Source of the DNA: Yinghuangia elevatio
Lineage (GTDB): Bacteria; Actinomycetota; Actinomycetes; Streptomycetales; Streptomycetaceae
Assembly: GCF_040649515.1 (NCBI RefSeq)
Contig: NZ_JBEZFP010000036.1
Coordinates: forward strand, 1 to 64,000
Reading direction: 5' to 3'
DNA: 64,000 bases
A model generated the notes under the pieces. The model made no database searches. It saw only the letters and a list, made by a program, of their open reading frames with translations, and was not told the DNA's origin. Position numbers and translations under genes: made by a program. Positions 10,007 to 18,939 of the stretch are shown here, piece after piece; the stretch's first letter is position 1, and each line of letters starts with the position of its first letter.

Positions 10007-11743
10007 GTGACACAGCCCAACGGCTCCACACCGTTCGCGGGGGACGCGGTCGAGGAGACGCGGCCCAAGCCGCGCTTCCTCACCGAGTTCACGCCCACCC
10101 GAGCCACCAAGACCCTGCACCCCGGGGCCCGCAAGCCGGCCGTCGCCAAGCTCGGTGAGCTCTGGCACGTGACCGCCCAGCGCAACCCCACCCAGACGAT
10201 GATCGTCGACCGGCCCCCGGACATCGACCCGGACAACGGCTGCACGCGCACCAACGTGCAGTGGGCCGAGCTCGTCGACAAGATGGCCTCGTGGCTGCAC
10301 GCCGCCGGGGTGCGGCCGTGGGACCGGGTCGCCGTGATGAAGTCCAACCACTTCGACATCTTCGTCACCGCCAGTGCGGTGGCACGCCTCGGGGCCATCC
10401 CGGCCCTGTTGTCGGGGACGTACGGCGGCGACGTCGTGCGGATCCTGCTGGAGCGCCTGGAGAAGCCGTTCCTGCTGACCGACAGTGAGCACATCGAGCG
10501 CTGCGAGATCAGCAAGGAGGTCGTCTCGACGTACACCGTCAGGACGATCAGCGTGGACGGCGCACCGGACCGCCCCGACATCGAGGACCTCGCGTCGTTC
10601 CACGGCGCCCCGGCCGCCGTACCGCGCCTGCGCGAGTACAAGGAGCCGATGATCATCACCCACACGTCGGGCACGACCGGCTACCCCAAGCTGGTCATGC
10701 ACTCGGCCGAGTCGGTGTACTCGATGGGCGTCGTGGAGAGCAACCGCTGGCCGCGGTGGCTCGGCAAGAAGGACACGATGCTCTTCTGCGACCCGTTCAC
10801 GCACGAGCGCCTCACCACGTTCACGCTGGCGGTCGCGACGACCACGCCGCGCATGCTGTGGGTGGGCGACCCGTCCATCGAGACCGCCCGCCGGATGTTG
10901 GCGGAGTACCGGCCGAACCTGGTCGAGACGCTCCCCAACATCTACATGTCCTGGGAGCCGCTGGCCCGGGACCCGGCCCGGCTGTTCAAGCAGGTCCGGC
11001 TGTTCCTCAACTCGTTCGACGCGATCCACACCCGGACGATCCGGCTGTTCATGAGCGCCACGGACGTCAAGCTGCCGTTCTGGGTGCAGTCGTGGAGCCA
11101 GAGCGAGAACGGCGTGCTGTGCATGCGCCCGTACCTGCGCTTCATGGTGCGCAAGCGCGGCCACCTGCCGCCGCCCACGCAGCTGCTGGGCTGGGCGCTC
11201 TTCCCGCACTGCCGGCTCCGCGCGGTGGACCCGACGACCGGGCGCAAGCTCAAGCCGAACCAGATCGGCCTGATCGAGATCAGCCAGCCCGGCCGCTGCC
11301 TCGCGTACGTGGCCGAGCAGGAGCGGCACGACATCAAGGTCAACGGCCGGTGGTGGCACACCGGCGACCTCGGCCTGATGAACCGGTGGGGCGCGGTCCG
11401 CCTGGTGGACCGCGAGGTCGACCGCATCGACAACGAGAACAACGATGCGGTCAGCGGCATCGCCATCGAGGACGTCATCCTCGACCGGCTGCCGCAGACC
11501 TCCGAGGTGATCATCCTGCCGCAGGCCGGCGAGCTGCCGGTGCCGGTGGTGAGCACCTACGACGACGTGCCGATCGGCGACCAGGAGTGGGCCGACGCCA
11601 TCGTCGACCTGCCGAAGCTGGCGGCCCGCCGGCAGATCTCGTTCGACGACTTCCCGAGGACCGGCACCTGGAAGGTCCGCCGGCTCGACCTGCGCGAGCA
11701 ACTCCTCGGGGCCAAGGGCATCGGTATCGGACGCTGGACCTGA
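10007..11743 (+). CDS. Second ANL-superfamily adenylating enzyme (AMP-dependent synthetase/ligase)
   Basis: A 578-residue adenylating enzyme. The P-loop THTSGTTGYPK is near residue 220, WSQSENGV serves as the core acid motif, WWHTGDLGLMNRWG is the aspartate hinge region, and a lysine lies in TGTWKVRR near the end. It is clearly distinct from the FAAL upstream: it lacks GRNxxPxDIE and has DRIDNENNDAVSG instead. GTG at 10007 is chosen because AGGAGG lies 10 bases upstream. It might make an acyl-CoA, load a second acyl unit or, as shown for some ANL enzymes in N-N bond pathways, activate another nucleophile. Substrate unknown. Confidence 0.82.
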   Translation: MTQPNGSTPFAGDAVEETRPKPRFLTEFTPTRATKTLHPGARKPAVAKLGELWHVTAQRNPTQTMIVDRPPDIDPDNGCTRTNVQWAELVDKMASWLHAAGVRPWDRVAVMKSNHFDIFVTASAVARLGAIPALLSGTYGGDVVRILLERLEKPFLLTDSEHIERCEISKEVVSTYTVRTISVDGAPDRPDIEDLASFHGAPAAVPRLREYKEPMIITHTSGTTGYPKLVMHSAESVYSMGVVESNRWPRWLGKKDTMLFCDPFTHERLTTFTLAVATTTPRMLWVGDPSIETARRMLAEYRPNLVETLPNIYMSWEPLARDPARLFKQVRLFLNSFDAIHTRTIRLFMSATDVKLPFWVQSWSQSENGVLCMRPYLRFMVRKRGHLPPPTQLLGWALFPHCRLRAVDPTTGRKLKPNQIGLIEISQPGRCLAYVAEQERHDIKVNGRWWHTGDLGLMNRWGAVRLVDREVDRIDNENNDAVSGIAIEDVILDRLPQTSEVIILPQAGELPVPVVSTYDDVPIGDQEWADAIVDLPKLAARRQISFDDFPRTGTWKVRRLDLREQLLGAKGIGIGRWT

Positions 11744-11747
11744 CGCG

Positions 11748-13922
11748 ATGCTCGACCTGTTGGGACGCCTCGCCTACCGCCGCCGCCGCGCGATCGTCGT
11801 CGGCGCGGTGCTCTTCGCGGCCCTCGCGGGCCTGTGGGGGGCCACCGTCTTCGACCACCTGACCGGGACGGGGTTCACCTACGCCGAGAGCGAGAGCTCG
11901 CGGGCCGCGGAACTGCGCCGCGACACCGGCGGGCAGGCGGACGCGGACGTCGTCGTGGTCTTCCGGAGCGACCGGTGGACGGTCGACGACCCCGCGTACG
12001 AGCAGGCGGCCCAACGGGTGCTGACCGGACTGCCCGCCGAGCACGTCCAGAAGACGACTTCTTTCTGGACGGCTCGGCGGGACGAACTGGTCAGCCGGGA
12101 CCGGCACACCACCTTCGCGGCGCTGCAGATGGCCGGCGGCGACGAGGCGGAACGCACCGACAACTACACCGAGATCGCCGACCTCCTCGAGTCGCCCGAC
12201 CTCGACATCACCGTGGGCGGACCGGCCGCGCTGTTCGACGAGGTCAACACGCAGATCCGCAAGGACCTCAAGAGAGCCGAAAGCCTCGCGCTCCCTGTGC
12301 TGTTCCTTCTGTTGATCGTGCTGTTCCGCAACGTGCGCGCCGCGGCGCTGCCGGTCGTCATCGGCATCCTCGCGATCGTCGGCTCGCTCGCGGCGCTGCG
12401 GACCCTCACCTACGTCACCGACGTGTCGGTCTTCGCCGTCAACATCGTCACCCTCCTCGGCCTCGGACTGGCCATCGACTACAGCCTGTTCGTGGTCAGC
12501 CGGTTCCGCGAGGAGATGGACGCGGGACGCGACGTCCCCGAGGCGCTGCTCGCCACGATGCGCACCGCGGGCCGCACCATCGCGGTCTCTGCCGTCACCG
12601 TCGCCGTGGCGTTGTCCAGCCTGTTCGTGTTCCCGCAGACGTTCCTGCGGTCGCTCGGCCTGGGCGGCATCGCCGCGGTGCTGCTCGCGGTGGTCTTCTC
12701 GCTCACCGTCATGCCGGCGCTGCTGGCGATGCTCGGCCCGCGCGCGGCCGCCTGGCGTCCGCGGCGGGCGCGCGTCCGGCCCGCCGACAAGCCCGGGAAC
12801 TGGGAGCGCATCGCCCGCGCGGTGATGCGGCGTCCGATCCAGGTCGCCGTCGCGGTGACCGGGCTGCTGGTGCTGCTCGGGCTGCCGTACCTCCACGTGT
12901 CGTACGGCTGGCTCGACTCCCGGATCATGCCGACGAGTTCGCACAGTCGGCAGGCGCAGGAGACGCTCGACACCGAGTTCGGCAAGAACATCACCAACCA
13001 GGTCGAGATCGCCGTGGTGCTGGCCTCGCCGGTGCAGTCGCCGGAGGGCCGGGCCGCCCTCGACGACTACCTCGGGCGCGTGCGCGCGATACCCGGCATC
13101 GCCGGGGCCGAGGTGACCGGTGCGGTCGGCAGTTCCGCCAAGATCGACGCGAGGTTCGGCATCGAGGCGATCTCCGAGCAGGCCAGGGACCTGGTCCAGG
13201 CGGTACGCGCGGTCCCGGCGCCGCCCGGCGGCGAGGCTCATGTCGGCGGCAACACCGCCGTGTTCGCGGACCTGCTCGACATGCTCGGCGAACGGCTGCC
13301 CTGGATGCTGGCGATCATGGTCGTCGCCACGTTCGTGCTGCTGTTCTTCGCCTTCGGGTCCGTGGTGCTGCCGATCAAGGCGATCCTGATGAACATCCTG
13401 AACCTGCTGGCCGCGTTCGGCGTCGTGGTGTTCGTCTTCCAGGACGGGCACCTGAGCGGACCGTTGGACTTCACATCGGCCGGCAACATCGACGTCGTCC
13501 AGTTGATCGTGATCCTGGGCGTCGCGTTCGCGCTCTCCATGGACTACGAGGTGTTCCTGCTCTCCCGGGTGCGGGAGCAGTACGACCTCACCGGCGACAA
13601 CCGCGAGGCGGTCGCGATCGGGCTGCAGCGCAGCGGCCGCATCATCACCGCGGCCGCGCTGCTCCTGGTGGTGGTGATAGGCGCGTTCACCACCGCGGAC
13701 CTGCTCATCGTGAAGATCATCGGGGTCGGACTGGCCACCGCGATCATCGTCGACGCCACGGTCGTCAGGGTGCTGCTGGTCCCCGCGACCATGCGGCTGC
13801 TCGGCGAGTACAACTGGTGGGCCCCGCGCTTCGCCCGGCCCTGGTACGCCCGTTGGGGCATCCGCGAGACCGGCGGCGAACCCGCTCCCCGGCACGAGCC
13901 CCTCCAGGAGGCGCCCAAGTGA
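11748..13922 (+). CDS. MMPL/RND-family membrane exporter
   Basis: A 724-residue polytopic membrane protein with two MMPL repeats. Each repeat has a large extracytoplasmic loop after the first helix and a cluster of helices carrying the family motifs LAIDYSLFVVSRFREE (near residue 245) and LSMDYEVFLLSRVREQ (near 598), whose Asp-Tyr pair is the proton relay. It begins 4 bases after the upstream ligase stop, so it is coupled to it. In actinomycetes these pumps export lipids and polyketide-lipid products. Here it is the likely exporter of the cluster product or a self-resistance pump. Confidence 0.92.
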   Translation: MLDLLGRLAYRRRRAIVVGAVLFAALAGLWGATVFDHLTGTGFTYAESESSRAAELRRDTGGQADADVVVVFRSDRWTVDDPAYEQAAQRVLTGLPAEHVQKTTSFWTARRDELVSRDRHTTFAALQMAGGDEAERTDNYTEIADLLESPDLDITVGGPAALFDEVNTQIRKDLKRAESLALPVLFLLLIVLFRNVRAAALPVVIGILAIVGSLAALRTLTYVTDVSVFAVNIVTLLGLGLAIDYSLFVVSRFREEMDAGRDVPEALLATMRTAGRTIAVSAVTVAVALSSLFVFPQTFLRSLGLGGIAAVLLAVVFSLTVMPALLAMLGPRAAAWRPRRARVRPADKPGNWERIARAVMRRPIQVAVAVTGLLVLLGLPYLHVSYGWLDSRIMPTSSHSRQAQETLDTEFGKNITNQVEIAVVLASPVQSPEGRAALDDYLGRVRAIPGIAGAEVTGAVGSSAKIDARFGIEAISEQARDLVQAVRAVPAPPGGEAHVGGNTAVFADLLDMLGERLPWMLAIMVVATFVLLFFAFGSVVLPIKAILMNILNLLAAFGVVVFVFQDGHLSGPLDFTSAGNIDVVQLIVILGVAFALSMDYEVFLLSRVREQYDLTGDNREAVAIGLQRSGRIITAAALLLVVVIGAFTTADLLIVKIIGVGLATAIIVDATVVRVLLVPATMRLLGEYNWWAPRFARPWYARWGIRETGGEPAPRHEPLQEAPK

Positions 13923-13992
13923 TGGCACGATGATGGCCGCCGCGTCGTGGCGGACGGCGGCCGAGGCGTCGGGTCGACTTGGGGGTGGTCGC

Positions 13993-15420
13993 GTGACCTG
14001 GGAACTGTCCGACCGCGATGTGCAGGTCGACGCGGGGCTGCTGTCGCCGGTGCGCGCCGGTACGCCGGTCGAGGCCGCGGTGAGCGACCGCGCGTGGCTG
14101 GCCGCGATGCTGGCGGCGGAAGCGGCGCTCGCGCGGGCCCAGGCGCGCCTGGGAGTGGTGCCTTCGGCGGCCGCCGAGGTGATCTCCGCGGTCGCCCGCA
14201 ACGGCGAACTCGACGTGCGGCAACTGGCGTTGGCGGCACGTGAGACGGCGAACCCGATCGTCGGGCTGGTGCGCGCGTTCACCGGCCTGGTCGCCGAGGT
14301 CGATCCGGTCGCCGCCGAGTACGTGCACCGGGGATCGACCAGCCAGGACGTCTTCGACACCGGCGCGATGCTGGTCGCGGCCCACGCCCTCGACCTCATG
14401 CGCGCCGATCTCCGTTCGGTGTCCGAGGAGTTGGGTCGGCACGCGGCGGCGCACCGGGACACCGTCATGGCCGGGCGTACGCTCGCCCTGCACGCGGTCC
14501 CGACCACCTTCGGCCTCAAGGCCGCCGGATGGCGCGAACTGGTGCTCGCCGCCGAGGACCGGCTCGGCCGGGTCCGCCGGGAAGGCCTGCCGATCTCGCT
14601 CGGCGGGGCCGCCGGCACCCTCGCCGGATACCTGGAGTTCGCCCGTGTCGACAACCCGGCGGACTCCGAACGCGGTACCTACCACGCGCGACTGGCACGG
14701 GAGTTCGCCGCCGAGACCGGCCTGGTGTGCCCGCGCCTGCCGTGGCACACGCTGCGTACGCCGATGGCCGACCTCGCGGCGGCGCTCGCCTTCACCGCGG
14801 GCGCGCTCGGCAAGTTCGCCGTCGACGTGCAGATCCTCACCCGGACGGAGGTCGGCGAGGTCACCGAGCCCGCGGTCGCCGGTCGCGGGAGTTCGTCGGC
14901 CATGCCGCACAAGCGCAACCCCGTGCTGGCCACGATGATCCGCAGTGCGGCCCTGCAAGTACCGGTGCTTGCCGCCGGGTTGACGCAGTCCCTGGTGTCG
15001 GAGGACGAACGTTCGGGCGGCGGCTGGCAGGCCGAATGGCAACTCCTGCGCGAGTGCCTGCGTCTGGCCGGCGGCGCGACGCACACCGCCGTCGAGCTGG
15101 CCGCCGGACTGGAGGTCCACGCCGACCGGATGCGCGCGAACGTCGACCTGACGGGCGGGCAGCTCGTCTCGGAGCGCATCGCCGCGGTTCTCGCGCCGCT
15201 CCTCGGCAAGGCCGCCGCCAAGCGGCTGCTCTCCGAGGCCTCCGACGAGGCGCGGAAGGCGGGGCTGCCACTCGGCGACGTACTGGCGGACGCGGCGGAG
15301 CTCAAGGGGCTGGTCCCGCCGGAAGAACTGCGGGACCTGTGCGATCCGGAGCGCTACACGGGAGCGGCGGGCGCCCTCGTGGACGGGGCGCTGCGCGACG
15401 TGCCGGGCGCGGTGGGCTGA
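13993..15420 (+). CDS. Fumarase/aspartase-superfamily lyase (PcaB-like; possible nitrosuccinate lyase)
   Basis: A roughly 475-residue lyase. The superfamily signature GSSSAMPHKRNP lies near residue 300 and carries the catalytic serine loop; the second region is GSTSQDVFDTG near 115. Overall it resembles 3-carboxy-cis,cis-muconate cycloisomerases, but no other pca genes are nearby. Enzymes of this branch are also used in secondary metabolism to release nitrite from nitrosuccinate (CreD type); the flavin partner that family needs is not in the window. GTG at 13993, after GGGGGTGG, is preferred over ATG 13930, which has no spaced RBS. The 3' end overlaps the convergent SARP gene by 67 bases. Confidence 0.78.
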   Translation: MTWELSDRDVQVDAGLLSPVRAGTPVEAAVSDRAWLAAMLAAEAALARAQARLGVVPSAAAEVISAVARNGELDVRQLALAARETANPIVGLVRAFTGLVAEVDPVAAEYVHRGSTSQDVFDTGAMLVAAHALDLMRADLRSVSEELGRHAAAHRDTVMAGRTLALHAVPTTFGLKAAGWRELVLAAEDRLGRVRREGLPISLGGAAGTLAGYLEFARVDNPADSERGTYHARLAREFAAETGLVCPRLPWHTLRTPMADLAAALAFTAGALGKFAVDVQILTRTEVGEVTEPAVAGRGSSSAMPHKRNPVLATMIRSAALQVPVLAAGLTQSLVSEDERSGGGWQAEWQLLRECLRLAGGATHTAVELAAGLEVHADRMRANVDLTGGQLVSERIAAVLAPLLGKAAAKRLLSEASDEARKAGLPLGDVLADAAELKGLVPPEELRDLCDPERYTGAAGALVDGALRDVPGAVG

Positions 15421-16337
15421 GCCGTCGGCACCGCCGGGAACCCCGGTGCGGCGGCCGCGGCGGCCGCCGCGGCACACCGGCCCGGCCCCGGGCAACCGCT
15501 CGGCGGCAGGGGCGGGCCTTCGGGCAGCGGGGCCGGGAGAGCCGGGGCAGGCGGTGCGGGACACGTGGCCGGAAACGTTTCGGCGTACGTCTGCTGCCCG
15601 GTCAGCACGATGCGCTGGACCCGGCGCAGCCCGGGCCCCGGGTCGACACCCAGTTCGTCGCGGAGCAGGTGCCGGAAGTCTTCGAGAGCGGCGAGCGCGG
15701 CTGCCTGCCGGCCCGAACTGTAGAGCGCCAATACGTGCAGTTCACGCAGGCGCTCGCGTAACGGATTCTCGGCCACCAGCGCGGACAGCTCCGCCGCCGC
15801 CCGCACGTGGCGTCCCAACTCCAGTTCCAGCGAGAGGAGTTCCTCGGTCAGAGCGAGCCGCAGGTCGGCCAGCGCGGCCCGCCACGACGCCGCGAACTGC
15901 CCGGGCACCCCGGCCAGCGGCGTACCCGCCCACAGCGCGAGCGCCTCCCGCAGGCACACCGCCGCGAGCGCCGTGCCGCCCTCCTCGCGCGCGGCCTGCG
16001 ACCGGGCCAGCCACGCGTGGCAGCGCGCCAGATCGAGGGCATCGGTGCCGAGCCGCAGGGCGTACCCGTCGCTGATCGACGCGATGAGCCGCTCGCCGCC
16101 GTCGTCCAACGACTGCCGGAGCCGGTAGATGTACGTGCGCACGGTCGCCGCCGCCGACCGGGGCGGGACCGAACCCCACACCGCGTCGATCAGCCCGGAC
16201 GTCGACACCTGTGCCCCCTCGCGCAGCAAAAGTGCGGCCAGCACCGCCTGCTGCTGCGGTGCGCCCGTGCGGAGCTCGGAGTTGTCCCGCCAGGCCCGTA
16301 CCGGACCGAGCACGGCAAAGCGTATTTCCCCGGTCAT
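15354..16337 (-). CDS. SARP-family transcriptional activator
   Basis: A 327-residue regulator. Residues 1-100 form an OmpR-type winged-helix DNA-binding domain with VWGSVPPRSAAATVRTYIYRLR. Residues 105-250 form the bacterial transcriptional activation domain, ending in LRDELGVDPGPGLRR. A Pro/Ala-rich tail of ~75 residues follows. This is the small SARP architecture that switches on Streptomyces antibiotic clusters. Start ATG 16337 follows GGGAGGGG at good spacing; an in-frame ATG at 16367 is the alternative. Convergent with the lyase gene, it is the probable pathway-specific activator of the 0-15 kb cluster. Confidence 0.9.
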   Translation of the reverse strand: MTGEIRFAVLGPVRAWRDNSELRTGAPQQQAVLAALLLREGAQVSTSGLIDAVWGSVPPRSAAATVRTYIYRLRQSLDDGGERLIASISDGYALRLGTDALDLARCHAWLARSQAAREEGGTALAAVCLREALALWAGTPLAGVPGQFAASWRAALADLRLALTEELLSLELELGRHVRAAAELSALVAENPLRERLRELHVLALYSSGRQAAALAALEDFRHLLRDELGVDPGPGLRRVQRIVLTGQQTYAETFPATCPAPPAPALPAPLPEGPPLPPSGCPGPGRCAAAAAAAAAPGFPAVPTAQPTAPGTSRSAPSTRAPAAPV

Positions 16338-16462
16338 GCGACGCCCCTCCCGACGGACCACGGACATTCCCCAACCAACCATAGTTAATAGCCAGTAACA
16401 AGCGTCCCATCCGTAGTCTGGGGCCGACCCCAATCTTTCGTGCGATCCTCGGGCCCCGCCAA

Positions 16463-16481
16463 CCGGACGTCCGTCGTCCGG
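16463..16481. repeat. 7-bp inverted repeat in the 306-bp SARP/DUF427 gap
   Basis: CCGGACG-TCCGT-CGTCCGG is perfect in its arms. The gap from 16338 to 16643 also holds an unusually AT-rich patch near 16376-16400, likely part of the SARP promoter on the minus strand, and a TGGGG-CCGA-CCCCA inverted repeat near 16419. I see no gene there. The palindromes may be operators for either neighbour. Confidence 0.35.
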
Positions 16482-16643
16482 ACCACCCACAACCCTTACC
16501 GTGCAAGGGACTTCGTGACCGACAGGGGCGAGCCGCGGCACTGGTCGGACGGCGGGGAATCGGCCCGGTCGGGCGGGTGTTGGGGAGGGGTACGCGTGCG
16601 GCGGCCCGGAGCCGTCGGGACTACTGGAAACGAGGAGTGGCTT

Positions 16644-17009
16644 GTGGTGCGAGCAGGACACACCGTCAAGGCGGTTGCGGGAACGCAGCATGTGAGGGTC
16701 GAGATCGACGGGCGGGTGGTGGCCGAGTCGCGGCGGCCGGTACTGGTGCACGAGACGGGCATGCCCGTCCGCTACTACCTGCCGCCGGAGGACGTGGCGC
16801 TGGACGCGTTGCAGCCGGCGGACACGCGGACGCACTGCCCGTTCAAGGGCGACGCCTCGTACTGGTCCTACCGGGACGGTGCCGGGCGGGTGACGGAGGA
16901 CGTGGCCTGGGCCTATCCGGAGCCGTTGGCGGAGGTGGCCCTGATCAAGGGGCACCTGTGCTTCTACGACACCAAGGCGGCGGTCTCGGTGGACGGGCAA
17001 GCGCTGTAG
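16644..17009 (+). CDS. DUF427 domain protein
   Basis: A 121-residue cytosolic protein matching the DUF427 fold throughout: a VxHETGMPVRYYLPPED segment, the conserved THCPFKGDASYWSY core near residues 72-85, and YPEPL-x6-IKGHLCFYD near the end. The biochemical role of this widespread actinobacterial family is not established. GTG 16644 is chosen because GAGGAG lies 6 bases upstream; a tandem GTG at 16647 is equivalent. A long in-frame extension further upstream has no codon or family support. It is a monocistronic housekeeping-type gene with no evident tie to the biosynthetic cluster. Confidence 0.8.
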   Translation: MVRAGHTVKAVAGTQHVRVEIDGRVVAESRRPVLVHETGMPVRYYLPPEDVALDALQPADTRTHCPFKGDASYWSYRDGAGRVTEDVAWAYPEPLAEVALIKGHLCFYDTKAAVSVDGQAL

Positions 17010-17128
17010 GTCGCCGGGGGCGCCGGGTCGCCTCGTGAGCGGCTCCGAAGGTGGCGATTGCGTGGGACGATTCGCGTTGATCGGCTGCGGGGCGGGCGAC
17101 GGCGCCCATGCCTGGGAAAGTAGCGGGC

Positions 17129-18271
17129 ATGAGACGAGGGACAACCGCTGTGGTGTCGGCCGTCGGGCTGGCCCTGGCCGCGGCCGTACCCGCTGCCGCG
17201 GAGAGCGACGGCAAGGTCGCGACGATCAGCGATGCGCGCATCACCGAGTCCAGCGGTCTCGCGGCGAGTTCCCGACACCCCGGGGTGTTCTGGACCCACA
17301 ACGACAGCGGCGGAAAGCCGCAGTTGTTCGCGGTCGGCACGGACGGGACCGTCAAGGCGACGGTCACCCTGGCCGACGCGAACGCCGTGGACTGGGAGGC
17401 GATCGCCCTCGGCAAGGACGAGAACGGCGAACCCGCCCTGTACGTCGCCGACATCGGCGACAACCGGGGACGGCGTACGGACGTGGCGATCTACCGGGTC
17501 CGCGAGCCGGACGTCCTGCGGGACACCCAGCTGACGCCCGGGCGCTACCGCATTGCCTACGAGGACGGGCCTCGCGACGCCGAGGCGCTGATGGTCCATC
17601 CGTCCACCAACCGCATCCTGGTCGCGACCAAGGCCCTCACGGGCGGCGGGATCTACACGGCCTCGGGACCGCTGCGCGCGGACGCGGTGAACACCCTTAC
17701 ACGGACGGCAAAGGCGCCGGCCATGGTCACCGACGGCGCCTACTCACCCGACGGTTCGCGGTTCATCCTGCGCGGCTACCTGAGCTCCGACATGTACTCC
17801 GCGCCGGGCAAGTGGATCGGCAGTGTCGACAGCCCGGTGCAGAAGCAGGGGGAGTCGGTTACTTTCCGGCCGGACGGCGCCGCGGTGCTGTTCGGCAGCG
17901 AGGGCGCCGACAGCGTCATATGGCGCGTGATGCTGCACGGGGAGAACCGGCCGGATTCCGTACGCGCTCCCGCAGCCCCGGCAGCTCCCGCAGCGCCGCC
18001 TCGGACCGAGACCGCGGCTCCGCCACCCCCGGCTTCGGCCTCACCCCCGGTTCCGCCCCCGACTGTTGCCCCGCCGCCCACGCCGCCCACGCCGGCTGCC
18101 GTCCCGACGGGCGGCACCTCGTCGCTGCCCGGCGGTGCCACGGTGCGGGTCGCCGACGAGCAACCGGACGACGCGAGCTGGCTGTCACCGGGCAACGCCT
18201 GGCTGTGGGCCGCCGTCGCGGCCGTGGGCCTACTCGGCGCCGGCGCCGTACGCGCGGTCCGCAGCCGTTAG
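17129..18271 (+). CDS. Secreted, membrane-anchored beta-propeller-like protein
   Basis: About 380 residues. A Sec signal peptide (MRRGTTAVV... cut near AAAES) is followed by about 250 residues with repeated strand-turn units (THNDSGGKPQLF, ALYVADIGDNRGRR, AYSPDGSRFILRGY, FRPDGAAVLFGSEG), consistent with a seven-bladed or NHL/WD40-like propeller. A Pro/Ala-rich stalk of ~80 residues and a C-terminal membrane helix with a basic RAVRSR end complete it. It is therefore exported and anchored to the outer membrane face. ATG 17129 best fits the signal peptide; ATG 17108 is in frame. Ligand or activity unknown. Confidence 0.75.
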   Translation: MRRGTTAVVSAVGLALAAAVPAAAESDGKVATISDARITESSGLAASSRHPGVFWTHNDSGGKPQLFAVGTDGTVKATVTLADANAVDWEAIALGKDENGEPALYVADIGDNRGRRTDVAIYRVREPDVLRDTQLTPGRYRIAYEDGPRDAEALMVHPSTNRILVATKALTGGGIYTASGPLRADAVNTLTRTAKAPAMVTDGAYSPDGSRFILRGYLSSDMYSAPGKWIGSVDSPVQKQGESVTFRPDGAAVLFGSEGADSVIWRVMLHGENRPDSVRAPAAPAAPAAPPRTETAAPPPPASASPPVPPPTVAPPPTPPTPAAVPTGGTSSLPGGATVRVADEQPDDASWLSPGNAWLWAAVAAVGLLGAGAVRAVRSR

Positions 18272-18364
18272 CGCACGACCTCGCCCGCGCGTCGGACGCG
18301 GGCACCAGGGGCGTCGGGGCGGCGCGGGTGTGGCACGACGGTCGGCGAGGGGTAGTGATCGGCC

Positions 18365-18826
18365 ATGAGCCAAACCCTCGCCGATCTCCAGGACCGGACG
18401 TTCGCCAAGGCCACGCCCGCGACCGACAGCACCTACCCGCCCGAGCGGCGGCTGACCGCCGGGCAGTTGGCGGCGTACCTCGACCGCCGCACGTACGCCG
18501 TCGTCGGCACCGCGCGCCCGGACGGCCGCCCGCACGCCGCGATGTCGATGTACGTCCGACGCGGGACCACGTTCTGGCTGCCGACGGTGTCCGGTTCGGT
18601 GCGGGCCCGCAACCTCCGCGAACAGCCCTGGCTGACACTCGTCGTCGCCGAGGCCGACGGCGACGCGCACATCGTGGTGATCCTCGAAGGGCCGACGGAG
18701 ACGCTGCCGCTGGAGGACGCTCCGGAGGACGTCCGGGCCGTGGTCGAGGGGGACTGGCCCCGAGCGTGGATCCGGCTGCGCGCCGAGCGCCTGCTGTCGT
18801 ACGCCGCCGAGGACGCCAAGCCGTAG
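18365..18826 (+). CDS. Pyridoxamine-5'-phosphate-oxidase-like flavin split-barrel protein
   Basis: A 153-residue protein of the split beta-barrel FMN/F420 family. The opening TAGQLAAYLDRRTYAVVGTARPDGRPHAA is the typical first strand pair, followed by FWLPTVSGSVRARNLREQPWLTLVV and a C-terminal WPRAWIRLRAERLLSY strand. Family members bind FMN, F420 or haem and reduce diverse substrates. No substrate can be assigned here. It is convergent with the PhoD gene, with a strong hairpin between them. Confidence 0.8.
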   Translation: MSQTLADLQDRTFAKATPATDSTYPPERRLTAGQLAAYLDRRTYAVVGTARPDGRPHAAMSMYVRRGTTFWLPTVSGSVRARNLREQPWLTLVVAEADGDAHIVVILEGPTETLPLEDAPEDVRAVVEGDWPRAWIRLRAERLLSYAAEDAKP

Positions 18827-18883
18827 AGAAGCGCCTGTGCCACGACGCCGAGTGCCGAGGGCCCTGTGCCGCGAGCCCTGTGC

Positions 18884-18932
18884 CGCGAGGTCCGGTGCGC
18901 AGGCGCGGCCCGTCCGCGCACCGGACTTCGCG
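18884..18932. terminator. Bidirectional terminator-like hairpin, 17-bp stem
   Basis: The left arm (18884-18900) and right arm (18916-18932) pair over 17 bp with one G-U type mismatch and a 15-base loop. It lies between the convergent split-barrel and phosphatase genes and probably ends transcription from both sides. Confidence 0.75.
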
Positions 18933-18939
18933 ACTGGCT

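Noticed and set aside
13993..15420. pcaB of the beta-ketoadipate pathway
   Set aside because: No pcaGHCDL genes nearby, and the gene lies at the end of a biosynthetic operon; only the fold-level call is kept.
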